A stretch of DNA of 64,000 bases. Source: Hysterangium stoloniferum (taxonomy: Eukaryota; Basidiomycota; Agaricomycetes; Hysterangiales; Hysterangiaceae). Within the stretch, counting starts at the first letter, position 1; each line of letters starts with the position of its first letter. A program made the position numbers and the translations under genes. The notes beneath the pieces are model-generated. The model was not told the DNA's origin and did no database searches. It saw only the letters and a list, made by a program, of their open reading frames with translations. Below are positions 11,309 through 22,139 of the stretch, piece by piece. The stretch spans positions 620,001 to 684,000 of the forward strand of contig WHVD01000031.1 in assembly GCA_015178975.1 (NCBI GenBank). Direction: 5' to 3'.

Positions 11309-11535
11309 TAAGTTCAAAGACCAATACTTATTATCTATAAATATCGCGTAAATTGATCGATCATTCAGTATCGCTAAGGTGCTGGTTCAACCATGTTAAG
11401 TAACAACATTCAAAGCGGTGGTGCGTAATCCACTGTTCAGATCCAGCGGTTAAACCATTTTTTTGCCAACTGTGTATGGCACCGCCCACGTATCTCTTTT
11501 TAATCTTTGGCTTGTGGACGAGCCTTAGAATTTGG
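11309..11535 (+). repeat. Truncated unit U4 of the peptide locus
   Basis: Only the upstream flank is kept (CAACATTCAAAGCGGTGGTG, then CACGTATCTCTTTTTAATC). It stops before the peptide exons. Confidence 0.65.
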
Positions 11536-12109
11536 TGCTCGTCCATCATTTATTTATGGAGGGGAGCCGAAGCCTCCCGACTTCCTTTGTTACCGCATGG
11601 GTATCGCCAGCCCATTGTCCCCGTCGAAGTTGTGTATAAACAATATATTTTATATGCATTTACGCTGCGGGAGTTCAGACCCTTGAATTAATTGAGGGGG
11701 CACAGGAGCGCGCACGAAAAACCTATTATACATCAGGGATTTGGGAATGTCTATACCCATTATGTAAACTCCCTAGCCTCCCCTAGATCTATAGTAAACT
11801 TTTATACCGACTAGTAAATAGGGATCTCGCGACAGTAGTGTGTCTAGCCGAGTCTAGCCTCCCTAGCCAGTTCTTCTAGATGGCTCTAGACCATATAGAC
11901 TGTTCTCTCCTCAAAATTTGAATAATGTGGACTCCAAGGGATATTAAATAATTTCGAGAAGGGTGTGTTGTCGCTCGCCGAGGCTGTAGTGCTTATTACA
12001 CATCTGCGCTGTTCTCGATGGGATAGTGGGTAAATTGTTACATACGTCTTCGAACCTCGTTTTGTTAGCCTTGGACGACGAAACACTCTGCAAGGGTTCC
12101 AGTCATTCT
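11536..12109. other. Element interior, no gene recognised
   Basis: A 90-codon minus-strand frame (11886-12158) runs from the right inverted repeat inward, but it has no motif I know and I do not call it a gene. Confidence 0.3.
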
Positions 12110-12375
12110 GTTGGAATTGGTGATGAAACCACCCTTTTCCAAGGGGCGGTTCACCCATTTCCTCACTTTTTCATAGGAGGATGCTAATTGTGGACCATGT
12201 TTTCTGAGGTTAATGCATGCTAGAACCAGTGTACACCTAAACTAGGATCCTACCTATCATGTCAGAAGGTGATTCACTAACTGACACATTGATTGACAAA
12301 CAAGTACTATTATTACAAGTCTATTACCCACTTGTAGATTGTGTATTACAATAAGCCAACTCATACTATTTTTAA
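12110..12375 (-). repeat. Right terminal inverted repeat
   Basis: Inverted copy of 9087-9345. The outer end is CTATTTTTAA, followed by TA. Confidence 0.75.
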
Positions 12376-12377
12376 TA

Positions 12378-12917
12378 CATTCTTCACATAGGAAGATTCA
12401 GGCACAATAGCCAATGATAGGCAGAAGAACTAGACAAGCATGATATATCTTGCATGTAATATTCCATGCCATCTCCCCAGTAAGCCTGACAACTCCATAA
12501 CCTGTTCAACTCTTCTATTGTGACCAATCATTTTATACAATTAGTTCCAATGCTCTTATGAATCCACATTTTCTTTTTCTGGAATAAGTTGAAATCCCCT
12601 TGAGGAGTTGATTTAACCAGGGAAGGCCAAATTTTCCATACTATAGTGAAAGATCCAACTTAGGGTCTATTTGTAGTCTTTCTTTGCAATCATGCAACCC
12701 TCGTGGGTGCTTACAAATTATGATTGATGATTACCACCCAGAAAAATAACATATGATGATTGTAAAGCTAAGTTATGTAACCACTAGCAGTGTGTAGATC
12801 TCCTTGTACTATTCATGACCTGCCTGCTTAAATCCATACAATGTCTTCTTCACTGGGTTTTGCAAAGCTGGGAGGTTGCTTTGAAAACATTGTCTTTTCA
12901 AATTCAGCATCAATATA
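12378..12917. other. AT-rich spacer, no gene recognised
   Basis: CpG-poor, AT-rich DNA between the TIR element and a Tc1 element, probably old decayed repeat. Confidence 0.35.
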
Positions 12918-13090
12918 CAGTGGGTGACAAAACTGTCCCAATGTTTTGATAATTCCCATTAAATGTTTTATAGCTGATCAAATAAATTTCCCAAACTAGT
13001 GAAAATATTCTCAGAGATGCCTTAGCATACTAGCCTTTATACTCCCAAACATTACATAATATTGATGGAAATTGGTGTCACAGTGAATAT

Positions 13091-14914
13091 TTAGAAATAG
13101 CCAATCATTGGGGCAGTTTGGAACCACCCTTTTTGAATCAGATATCTTGTTATTCTAGTACTTTGTATGGGCTCCCTTAGCTTTATTACAGCATCAAGCC
13201 TTCTAGGAATACTTTCTATAAGTTTCTGACACTCTTGAGGCTCAATCTTTGGCCATTCCATTCCACTTCCACCCTCTCCCATAACTCCCAAACTCCCATT
13301 GGTGGTGAAGGATATTTTTGTAGCTGTTTCTTCAGGTGATTCCAAAGATGTTCTATGGGATTGAGGTCAGGAGACTGTGCTGGCCAGTCTAATACCTGAA
13401 TCTGATTTTCAGAAAACCATTTTTGTGCCATCTTGGATGTATGCCTTGGGTCATTATCTTGCTGGAAAATGGCCTCATCTTCTGGAATCTCCAAATCTCT
13501 AATGCTCTGGGATAAATACTGATCCAGGATCTCACATATTGTGCAGAATCCATCCTTCCTTCAATCTCTGCAAGCCTTCCCACTCCATTCCAACCCATAC
13601 AGCCCCAGACCATGGTATTTCCACCTCCATGCTTGACAGTAGGTTGGGTTGTCCTATCAGAAAGTGGTTCTCCAGTTTTCTTCCACACATATTGATGTCC
13701 ATCTGACCCAATCCTATTGATTTTGGTCTCATCAGACCCAATACTGTCTTCCAATCATCCACTGTCCAATTTTGGTATTTGAGGGCAAATTTTAACCTGG
13801 CCTTTCTATGTTGAGCCTTGAGCAAGGGCCTTTTTGCCTTGACTACAGCTTTGAAACCATGCTGTTTCAAGGTCCTCCTGACTGTGTTGGGTGAGACACG
13901 AGATTGATTGATGGAATTAATTTAGTGTGTGGCTGCTAAGAACAGAAAACTGACTGGTGTCGGTAAACCAATGGGGACCAAATGGAAGGACTTGGCTTCA
14001 GCTTATGTGCTACACCCTCACAAGTTACCGTCGGGTGTCCTTAAATTTTGGGTGGGCAGAAAACTAGTCCTGTCGAATAGTCCTCTTGGTAAGTCACCAA
14101 TTGGAAGCCAAAGGACAAGTCGTGGGTGTCAAAAGGATCAGAAACCAAGAGTCGGAGACTGAGGCTGAGCACATGCAAGCAGAGGTGGAGAGTGGAATGC
14201 TTAGAGTGAGACTATGAGAGTCATTTAGGAGAGTCATTTAGGAGAGTTCTGAGTCAATATTCTGATTGTCCTAATACTACGATACATGAGCAGCTTATAT
14301 ATGGAAGACTGGTGCTTATCCGATGAGAACAGAACAAAGGGAAGTACTAATGGAGAAGGCGGAACTACATATAGAGTGATGTGAAAACGGAGACTGACAG
14401 ATGGAACATTATAAATCTGGACATAGACTACTACAGGGGTGGAAAAGGCATACACTGGTTGTATAGAATAAGAGGCAGATGGAAATACCAATTGGGAACA
14501 ATGAAGGTGCTTAATGGGGTTAGTCGGGGTACTGACAGTTTGTGAGCAACTGGAGTTTGTGTGAGGTCCGATCAGGGCTGACAGTGTGCCAAGCAGCTGA
14601 CAGTGTGCCAAGCACACAGGTCATAACAGTGGCCTGGACAGCATTATCTAGCTTGCCAGAGGTGATTTGATGCATGATCCTCCTTTAGTAGGAGAAAGCT
14701 TGGAAGAATATCCTCCTCTCAGGTTCTCTTGGTCTATGTCCATCTCCTGACCAATTCTACTGAGAGTAGACTTGCTAAGACCTGTCATAGAGGCCACATT
14801 CCTATTGGAGAGTCCACTTTGTAGGAGGGAAATGGCTTGATCTCTTTTGAGAGGAGAAATATTTTTCATGATGAGAGTGATAGTTAAAATGTGACTGTCA
14901 CAATCACATATCAA
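13091..14914 (-). pseudogene. Tc1 DD34E transposase, broken
   Basis: The N-terminal helix-turn-helix part (ISPLKRDQAISLLQSGLSNR and on) is at 14914-14650. The catalytic part is at 13870-13091. Visible motifs are SDETKIN (first Asp), [10 protein letters not shown] (second Asp) and SPDLNPIEHLW (Glu), with 34 residues between the second Asp and the Glu. The gene is split by a solo LTR (13934-14628). It also has at least three frameshifts, the first just before the first Asp where TTGGGTCTGATGAG replaces the TTGTGGACTGATGAG of copy B. It cannot encode an active enzyme. Confidence 0.88.
13934..14628 (-). mobile_element. Solo LTR (family alpha) inside the Tc1 transposase
   Basis: On the minus strand it reads TGTTATGACC..TTCTTAGCA, 695 bp, flanked by the 5-bp duplication GTGGC (13929-13933 and 14629-14633). 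It is related to the LTRs of the Gypsy element at 27541-36322: they share CAATCAGAATATTGACTCAG and the ACATAAGCTGAAGCCAAGTC block. No internal domain is left, so it arose by LTR-LTR recombination. Confidence 0.9.
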
Positions 14915-15209
14915 TTAGAACATTAAATATATGTCATGTAATTTGTTTTGGAATTTTATGATGCCTCTAGTATATAATATGATATGGTGAAATCTGTGAA
15001 AGATAGGGTTCCAAAACTGTCCCAATGATTGGCTATTTTTAAATATTCACTGTGACACCAATTTCCATCAATATTATGTAATGTTTGGGAATATAAAAGC
15101 TAGTATGTTAAGGTATCTATGAGAATATCTTCACTAATTTAGGAGATTTATTTGATCAGTTATAAAACATTTAATGGGAATTATCAAAACATTGGGAGAG
15201 TTTTGTCAC

Positions 15210-15949
15210 TGTTACAACTGTGTCGCAACCCTATCGGTCCCGAGGTTATCGCCACTTATCGACAATTCAAGTTACTGTTCAAGTCACCACATTGGAAACC
15301 ATCAGCCTCCTGATGCTGATGTATGCTTTCGCGATGATCAAACTCTGTTTATGCCCATGTCAAAACTTACTCGAATTATCTGGTTAAACTCTGATATGTC
15401 CCCTTTATTATGATGATCCGCTCTATCCTATGTTTCACCTATGTCTATATATATCTGTAACCCTCGAACTATTTCCTTTTACCATAGTTCCGCTCTCGGT
15501 TATCATCGGCCTCCGAACTAATCATAAACTTCCCGTTCCTAGTCAAGCTTATTGTTAATACCGTTTTCCGCCTTTCTCCCCGTTAGTATTTTCTAGATGC
15601 CTGTTACTTGTATATGAACCCGCTGTAGTTGTAGTTGCTAGGCAATCAGAATATTGACTCAGAATACCTCTTGCGCCTCCAGAAGTCTCATACTAAGAAT
15701 CCCGTCTTCCGCCTTTGCGTGCGCTCACCCCCCTTTGGTCCCCGACCCCTTGGCCCGACACTCGACTCATCCCTCGGTTCCGATCGGTAGTTTTCACTGA
15801 TCGGTATTCATTGGGACTAGTCTTCGCCCACCCGAAATTTAAGGACACCTGACAGACAACTGCGAGGGCACAGCACATAAGCTGAAGCCAAGTCCTTCCG
15901 ATCGGTCCCTGTCGGTCCACCGACATTAGTCAGTTTCCAGTTCTTAACA
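15210..15949 (+). mobile_element. Solo LTR (family alpha) inside the Tc1 terminal repeat
   Basis: TGTTACAACTG..TTCTTAACA, 740 bp, with a GTCAC target duplication (15205-15209 and 15950-15954). It inserted 6 bp inside the right tip of Tc1 A. It is close in length and sequence to the 744-bp 5' LTR at 27541. It keeps many CpG sites, so it is younger than the CpG-poor Tc1 around it. Confidence 0.92.
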
Positions 15950-15962
15950 GTCACCCACTGTA

Positions 15963-16529
15963 AGTATCTTGTAATTGGTTAGGTGTATGGTCAATCTATT
16001 GTGGTTGGGAGGCCTAGGATAAGGAGGATAACTGTAATCCTGGTGGTCTTATGACAGAAACATACATCACACCAACACTGACCGCTCACCTATTGTCTCC
16101 CCAATCATCCCTCTTCTGGTGGCTGCACCATCCCACTCACCTATTGTCACCGGGATTGTTCCCCTTTTCTCATCTCACTGCCCTGATCGCAATTGTTAAT
16201 TTCCTGTCTCTGCAATTACTTCCCCCTTGAACAACATTTTCCTTGTGCCTTTGTGCCTTTGTTCTCTGATTGTTCCGCCAGAAGAAGTCCTTTAAGAGAG
16301 AACCTTTTAGTAGCTACTCTCATAGAAAAAGAACTCACCTATCACTTACTGTCTTACTGTATATCGTTACGATTCACAATCAGATAACATTGTCCTGTCT
16401 GTTGCTGAGTGAGGCTGATACCTACAGCCTTACAATAACCCAAAACTTTAAAAGTTATTTGTCCACTCAAGTATATATATTTATATTGTTTGTTGTAGAA
16501 TTAATATTCAATCAAATTCAGTCTATCAG
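15963..16529. other. Repeat-derived spacer
   Basis: No gene. A stretch near 16390-16420 (CCTGTCTGTTGCTGAGTGAG) recurs at 19710-19735, so this is probably an older repeat into which the next solo LTR inserted. Confidence 0.4.
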
Positions 16530-17349
16530 TGTTACGACCGGACAATCCCACCGGACTCCGGGCACTAACCCGTACGCCCCCACGCGCTACAAGCACCAAT
16601 TGTCTGTTTATAGGATTTCCTGCCCGGACTCCGTTATGTCAAGACTCGTTACGTTTGACCTCATTACGACACATATCAGTCACCGGACTTCCCCCGGACT
16701 CCGTCTCTGTCTATGTCTGTCTTCGTCCCACGCATCAGTCACTGGTCCCCGCTTAGAATCCCATCACTGCTCTAATCGAGCCCCGTTCCCGTTTTAGTCA
16801 AATGACCTGTCACGATTTAGGACTCCACTCCCGCTCCATTTCCCGTTATGGGTTATGCTTTGTCATGATTCGGACTCCACTCCGTTCCGTTCCGTTCCTA
16901 ACACCAATTTGGTGTTTACTATTCCCGTTTCATGTTTTGTTAGTTTTCGTTTCATTATTACTGGATTTGGTATGTCATGCATTCCACGGTCTATATAAAC
17001 TGGCAGATGTTGTACATAAAATCCAGTCAGAAAATTAGCTTAGATTCCCCCCAGTAATCTAATAATATTTTCTGCTCTAAAACCTTACTCGATTCACATC
17101 GCTCGCACTAGTCGGAGCCCACGGGCTCCGGCGCATCTATCTCTCTCAACCAACTCGACTCACAACCCACGACCTTCAACTTACGACTTATGACCCACGA
17201 ACCCCGCCCGGATTCCCCGGGATTCCCGTCCATCCGTTTGAAATTGGACAACACGATCTAGTGAGGGCGCAGCCTATAAGCTGAAGCCAAGTCCTACTGG
17301 ATATCCCGCGGGTTTCTCCGGAAACCCGGCCTGTGTGTGTATCCTAACA
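16530..17349 (+). mobile_element. Solo LTR (family beta), CpG-rich copy
   Basis: TGTTACGACCGG..ATCCTAACA, 820 bp, with target duplication ATCAG (16525-16529 and 17350-17354). It is a full-length relative of the CpG-poor copy at 40434-41240. Near its 3' end it has the block TATAAGCTGAAGCCAAGTCC, shared with family alpha. Confidence 0.92.
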
Positions 17350-18278
17350 ATCAGGTGATACTCTGGAGAATATTAATATTTATCTTGTATCTGACAAAAG
17401 TTAGTCAAAACAAACATATATAGATTATCCTTTTGGGGATAAATTCCACAGCATGGATTGGTTGGCCAGATAGTTCTGGTTAACTTTCTAAACCAAATAA
17501 ATTTAAATTATATGAACTACATTTGAAAGTTTGCATAATATACAAGAGAATACATCTTATCCCAAAGATTAAGTCATAACCCAAATAATTTTGTTTAATT
17601 ATAATGTTTGTGGACATTTTAAAAGTCACAGAGATACTAGAGAATGCATCTTATCCCAAAGATTAAGTCATACCTGTAACCCAAATAATTTTGTTTAACT
17701 ATAATGTTTGTGGACATTTTAAAAGTCACAGAGATACTAGAGAATGCATCTCATCCCAAAGATTAGGTAACAACCAAGATAATCTTGTATAACCATAACA
17801 TTTGTACATGTTTTAAAACAGTATACAAGTCTTAAATATGAAATTTTGGAGTAATGAAATATAAACATGTAGTCATAGCCAAAGGAAATAGTCTCACTTA
17901 AAAATATGAGGACTTTTCCATAAAATTTTGTATATTCAATAAATTGTGACTATCCTCCATAAAGCATATTGAACTCAGGGATAGTAGTAGGTAAGCAAAT
18001 GATTCATTTAAATCAACAGGAAGTTGAGAAAACCACTGGGAAACCAGGCATGCTTGGCCTCAACTGGATTATTATTGGCTTTGAATGTCATTAGTTAATT
18101 CCATTTGCTGCTACTGATGTTTGCTCCTGGCAGTGGTTTGACTAGCAGCCATGTCCTGTTAATTTACATCCTCTCCAACTTCTCCAACATTGTCAGTGTC
18201 CAAATGCCCTTGTAAAGTCCATGGGCTACTTCCTCAAAGGTTCCAGGCTTGAGTGGAGTTGCCAGCATTGTGTATTAG
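17350..18278. repeat. AT-rich spacer with ~100-bp tandem repeat
   Basis: Between about 17548 and 17830 a unit of roughly 100 bp occurs three times. The landmarks are CATCTTATCCCAAAGATTAAG, shortened in the last copy, and TAATGTTTGTGGACATTTT. The first two copies are nearly identical and the third is diverged and partial. The rest is AT-rich without genes. Confidence 0.65.
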
Positions 18279-18905
18279 TGTTATGACCTGTTCTGGGATG
18301 TTTCAATATCTGACTTCTGACCTCTGACTTCTGACTTCCAACCTCCAACTTCTGACTTCCGACCTCCGACTTCTGACTTCTGACCTCTGACTTCTGACTT
18401 CCGACCTCCGACTACAGAACATCATAGTTACCGTATATTCCACATTCTTCCCTTGTTCCGCATTTGGTAATTTGTCCATTGACAAGTATTCGCTCGTTTG
18501 TCTATTATATTCCCATTTCAGAATATTGCCTCCCTGATATGTCTTATTGTATTCCCATTTTAGAATACTCCTATTTCCATCTTATTATGGTCTTAGTTTG
18601 TAGTACAATAACGAGAAGACTTATATTAGTTTCCGCAAATTTGTACTTTACTTTAGATCTGATATCAACTTAGTTTCTTATTTCCTCTTCTGTCTTTCTG
18701 TACACTCAATATTCGGAACTCTTCAGAACTCTGAATATCCGTATCTTCCATTGTAAGTCTCACCTCTGAAATTAAGGACTTTGAGCATTTTCGTAGAGGT
18801 GCAGCACATAAGTTGAAGCCAATGTCCTGACCCTATCTGATAGTTCCCGATTTCCTGGTGACTTTTTGATAGTTCTGGAATAAGTTCCCAACACGGCACT
18901 TAACA
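18279..18905 (+). mobile_element. Solo LTR (family gamma) with internal heptamer minisatellite
   Basis: TGTTATGACCTG..GCACTTAACA, 627 bp, with target duplication ATTAG (18274-18278 and 18906-18910). It contains a CTGACTT/CTGACCT/CCGACCT heptamer array at about 18308-18415 and, near the 3' end, a variant of the shared block (ACATAAGTTGAAGCCAATGT). No internal domain is left. Confidence 0.9.
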
Positions 18906-18910
18906 ATTAG

Positions 18911-20801
18911 ACTCTATCATCCCCTCGGTGGTTATCTTGCCACTCCCTCATTACTGTCACCTTCAGAACTTGCATTTGGGGGTGTAATATTTGAAGATCA
19001 ATTGTTTGAGGTAGAAATCCCCTGTTATAATGACTGTAAGGGGACCCTCTGTCACAGACCCCAGGAAGCACTGTTGTGAGCCCTGACTCTCTTGAAGATG
19101 CTGTCATTTCTTCCAAACCATGGTTCCTCATCTTATTGAAGCTCCTGAGTCCACAGTCTAACCCCTTGCCTTTCAAGTCCTGCTGTCCCTTTCCCAGGCC
19201 TTCTGGCCTCATGCCAGGCATTCCTATCCATTCCCCTCAGTTTCCCTCTCCTTGTGGATATCAACTACTCCTGCTAATACCTCAGAGAAGTAGGTGATTA
19301 ACTCCAGGGGCTTGTAGTGTTAGTGTTCCTTTGTGGTAAGGGTTCCTTGTTTGGTATTAGATAGAGTTATTTTTAGACTATGGTACCTATTGGTCACACC
19401 TCCCAGAGGGAGTTCCTTAGACAATTTCTCTTTGGATTCCCTCCTACTAGGTGAGCTAGATAGTTGTTTGTATATATCATTTCAAATACTTTGGACTCCA
19501 TCCTGCTGGCCTAGTGTGAGTACCACAGGCAGTAGGGTTTGCCCTTACAATCACCCCCTTTGTTCCATTATATGTCCATCATCCTAATACCATATATACA
19601 TGTAATTAGCAGCCAGTGTTTTCTGACTAGTAGCTACTCTCCCCACACTTCAAGCATCTACCACATACTTATATTCTCTTGTACTCCACCATTCTCAACA
19701 AGGTAACCTTATCCTGTCTGTTGCCGACTGAGTGAGGTTGATTTGGTTTGACCTGTTGAGAAAGCCAAAGCCGCCTCGGGCCGGGCCAAAGCTGGGTTTT
19801 GGGCCAGAACAATACAATACTAATGTCCCCACTCGCCCTATATTAGGAACAGCCGACTTGTTTCTTGTTTTTAATAAGCTTATAAACAACCCATCTGTTC
19901 CTTCTCGCCCAGACCACGTAAATAGTAGAGAATATAACTTGGCTTATTACATGAGTGAACTACTGGGGTGGGGGTGTTGGGTTATATATCTACAGGAAAG
20001 AATATTCCGGAAGGGATTGGTAAGGAGAATTAAAGTATTGAACTAATTTTGATTAACCTGTACGCAGTATTCTTGGTATGTCAGGTTGATTACCAACACC
20101 TCACTTCAAGAAGTGGAAAGGCTGAAAAGGCACTGAGCCCTAGAGCGGAGTTGGAAATGACAAATTTTACGTCCTGCCCAAGAACGTTATCAGACATTTG
20201 TTTGTATGGGTATATTTGGTCGCGAATCACTGTCAAATATCATGTGCAGCTACTAGTATGAATTCTGCATTCGGATATTCTTGCCATGACAATACGCTTG
20301 ATTGCCCACCTAGACCGATACTCTACTGCCGTAACTATCCCACCGTTTGCAGCTTTTATTTCAGGGCCTGTATCGGATACTTTAAAGTAATCCTCCTTTA
20401 CATTACAAGAGGATCCTTTTCCTTACCTCGTACGACCTTTCATTGTTATAAAACGACATCCACCATTCAATGGTGCATTTGATGTTCTGCTTTCAATGTC
20501 GATGACGGGCTACGCCATATCAATGAATGACTCCTACCTTATCAATAGTAGCAATATCATAGCCTTAGTCGGGTCATGTCCAAGCACACAGAACCGATAG
20601 CTGGCTCGTCATATGAGGGGACGTACCGGGCCGCCCTGGCGACCTCCGTTCTCAGACAAGTCCAGATTGCTACTGTTGATGGTATTTACGCTGTCGTCAA
20701 ATGGTGCATACCCTCCCACACTATGCCGGCAGCTTGCGATAAGCCTCCCGATGACTATATATCTGAGTGAAGAACAGTTAGAGTATGAGTTCAAGATCCA
20801 A
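18911..20801. other. Intergenic, repeat-derived and promoter sequence
   Basis: The left half is old repeat-like DNA without supported genes. An open frame at 19732-20046 has no recognisable domain. From about 20050 the sequence is CpG-richer and host-like, and the last few hundred bases should include the promoter and 5' UTR of the gene at 20802. Confidence 0.35.
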
Positions 20802-22139
20802 ATGAAGTGGACCGTTGTCTTTCAGTTACTTTCGTTCCCGCTGGTCGCCCTCCTTGTTCCTGGCGTTGCTTCCTTGGAATCGGGCCATCAACAACATACG
20901 AAGCGAGCTAACGGCGTTTCTACTGACCCTGCGATTTTTGGGAATGTTCTTAACTCCTGGACGAAGCTCAGTGCTGGATGGGATGTATGTTCTAAGATAT
21001 AAGTGGAAAGCTATTGTCTCTTGCTAATGTTTGTTATCGATGCCCTCAGTTAACCCGGGGGGATTCAACTGGCGCAATAACTCTCCCTATGCCTCGAAAT
21101 GGACCCATCGTCGTCCGACCTAACAAGACAGCCCTTGTTATTATTGACATGCAGAACTTCTTCTTGCACCCTGCCGTGGGCGGTGATCCGAAGGGAAGGG
21201 CGATCGTTCGTATGCTATGGTTTTTATTTCGTCATTTGTCACATGCAGTACTCAAAACATTCAGCCACAACCATCAATCTTATTCATGCCTTCCGAAACG
21301 CGGGCATGCCAGTAGTATGGACGAACTGGGGTTTAACAGAATTCGACTGTGGGTATTCCCACTTGTCGACCACGTCAATTTAACTTCATCATATTCAGTG
21401 GTTAACATGCCTCCGGCTTTTATTCGCGGGTTTTCAAAGGACGGTTCATCCCAGACGTCCTTCGGTAGCGAAATGGGAGATGTCTTGGTATCTGCGTCCG
21501 ACGAGTCGATTGCAGCAGACCATACGACCAGTAAGAATGTCACGATCGATGCTGGAAGACTGTTAGTGCGTGGAAGTTGGAATGCACAACCGTCAGTACT
21601 TTTCCTGATTTATAACATGTATTTTGAGGTCTTATCCCGCACATTATTTTTTGGTTAGATGGGGAGATTTACTTCACGAGCAAGTGTCTGGAGTCGCAAA
21701 AGGGACTGACTTCTATTTCAACAAAAGTACGTTCTCAACCCAGCCTTGTGGGAATTTTTTTAACAACTTATAACTTTCACCGAATACAATCAGACCGTTT
21801 GTCAGGAATGTGGGGAACAGGAACGCCCATGCAAACATGGCTGCAGGATAATAGCATGACAACCCTCTTTTTCGGCGGTGTGAACATCGACCAATGCGTA
21901 TGGGGAACATTGCTTGAGTGGGTATTAATTTTTGTCGTCAATCTCAGAACTCACATAGTTTGTCTTCCTGCAGCTCTTACTATAAAGGTTACGATGTTAT
22001 TCTTGTCGATGATGTCTCTGCAACTACGTCTCCCGATTCCGCCACACAGATGGTCAACTTTAATGCTGTTATCAATGGATGGAGGGCAAATTCGACAGAT
22101 TTCATAGCAGCGTTGAAGACTGCTGCTAAGAAGCCTTGA
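20802..22139 (+). CDS. Secreted isochorismatase-type cysteine hydrolase
   Basis: Seven exons: 20802-20984, 21050-21205, 21249-21348, 21399-21591, 21659-21726, 21794-21917 and 21974-22139. They give about 329 residues, with consistent phases. The second donor is GTTCGT, unusual but the only one that keeps frame. The N terminus is a signal peptide (VVFQLLSFPLVALLVPGVAS). The fold is recognisable from TALVIIDMQNFFLHP (catalytic Asp), LIHAFRNAGMPVVWTNWG, and FFGGVNIDQCVWGTLLD (nucleophile Cys). The family hydrolyses isochorismate or related amides. Secreted members in some plant-associated microbes are thought to divert salicylate precursors, but that role is only an inference here. The start was chosen at the ATG that opens the signal peptide, although the frame extends upstream. 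Confidence 0.85.

Larger units (their letters stand above)
9087..12375. mobile_element. TA-flanked element with ~260-bp terminal inverted repeats, carrying the peptide gene
   Basis: The ends read TTAAAAATAGTATGAGTTG (left) and its inverse complement (right), each directly preceded or followed by TA (9085-9086 and 12376-12377), so a TA target duplication is likely. The two arms (9087-9345 and 12110-12375) remain alignable over their whole length, for example around GTGTCAGTTAGTGAATCACC. The interior contains one complete and one partial unit of the small-secreted-peptide repeat but no recognisable transposase. It could be a non-autonomous Tc1/mariner-like element that acquired host DNA, or two inverted copies of a MITE that happen to flank the locus. 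Confidence 0.65.
12918..15960 (-). mobile_element. Tc1 element A, with two nested solo LTRs
   Basis: Flanked by TA (12916-12917 and 15961-15962). The left end begins CAGTGGGTGACAAAAC. The right end, once the LTR at 15210-15949 and one copy of its 5-bp duplication are set aside, ends GTTTTGTCACCCACTG, an exact inverse match. The inverted repeats are ~215 bp, and each also ends internally with an inverted copy of its own tip (CATTGGGRCAGTTTTGG). Without the two LTRs the element is about 1.6 kb, the usual Tc1 size and close to copies B and C. The transposase is on the minus strand and dead. Confidence 0.9.
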
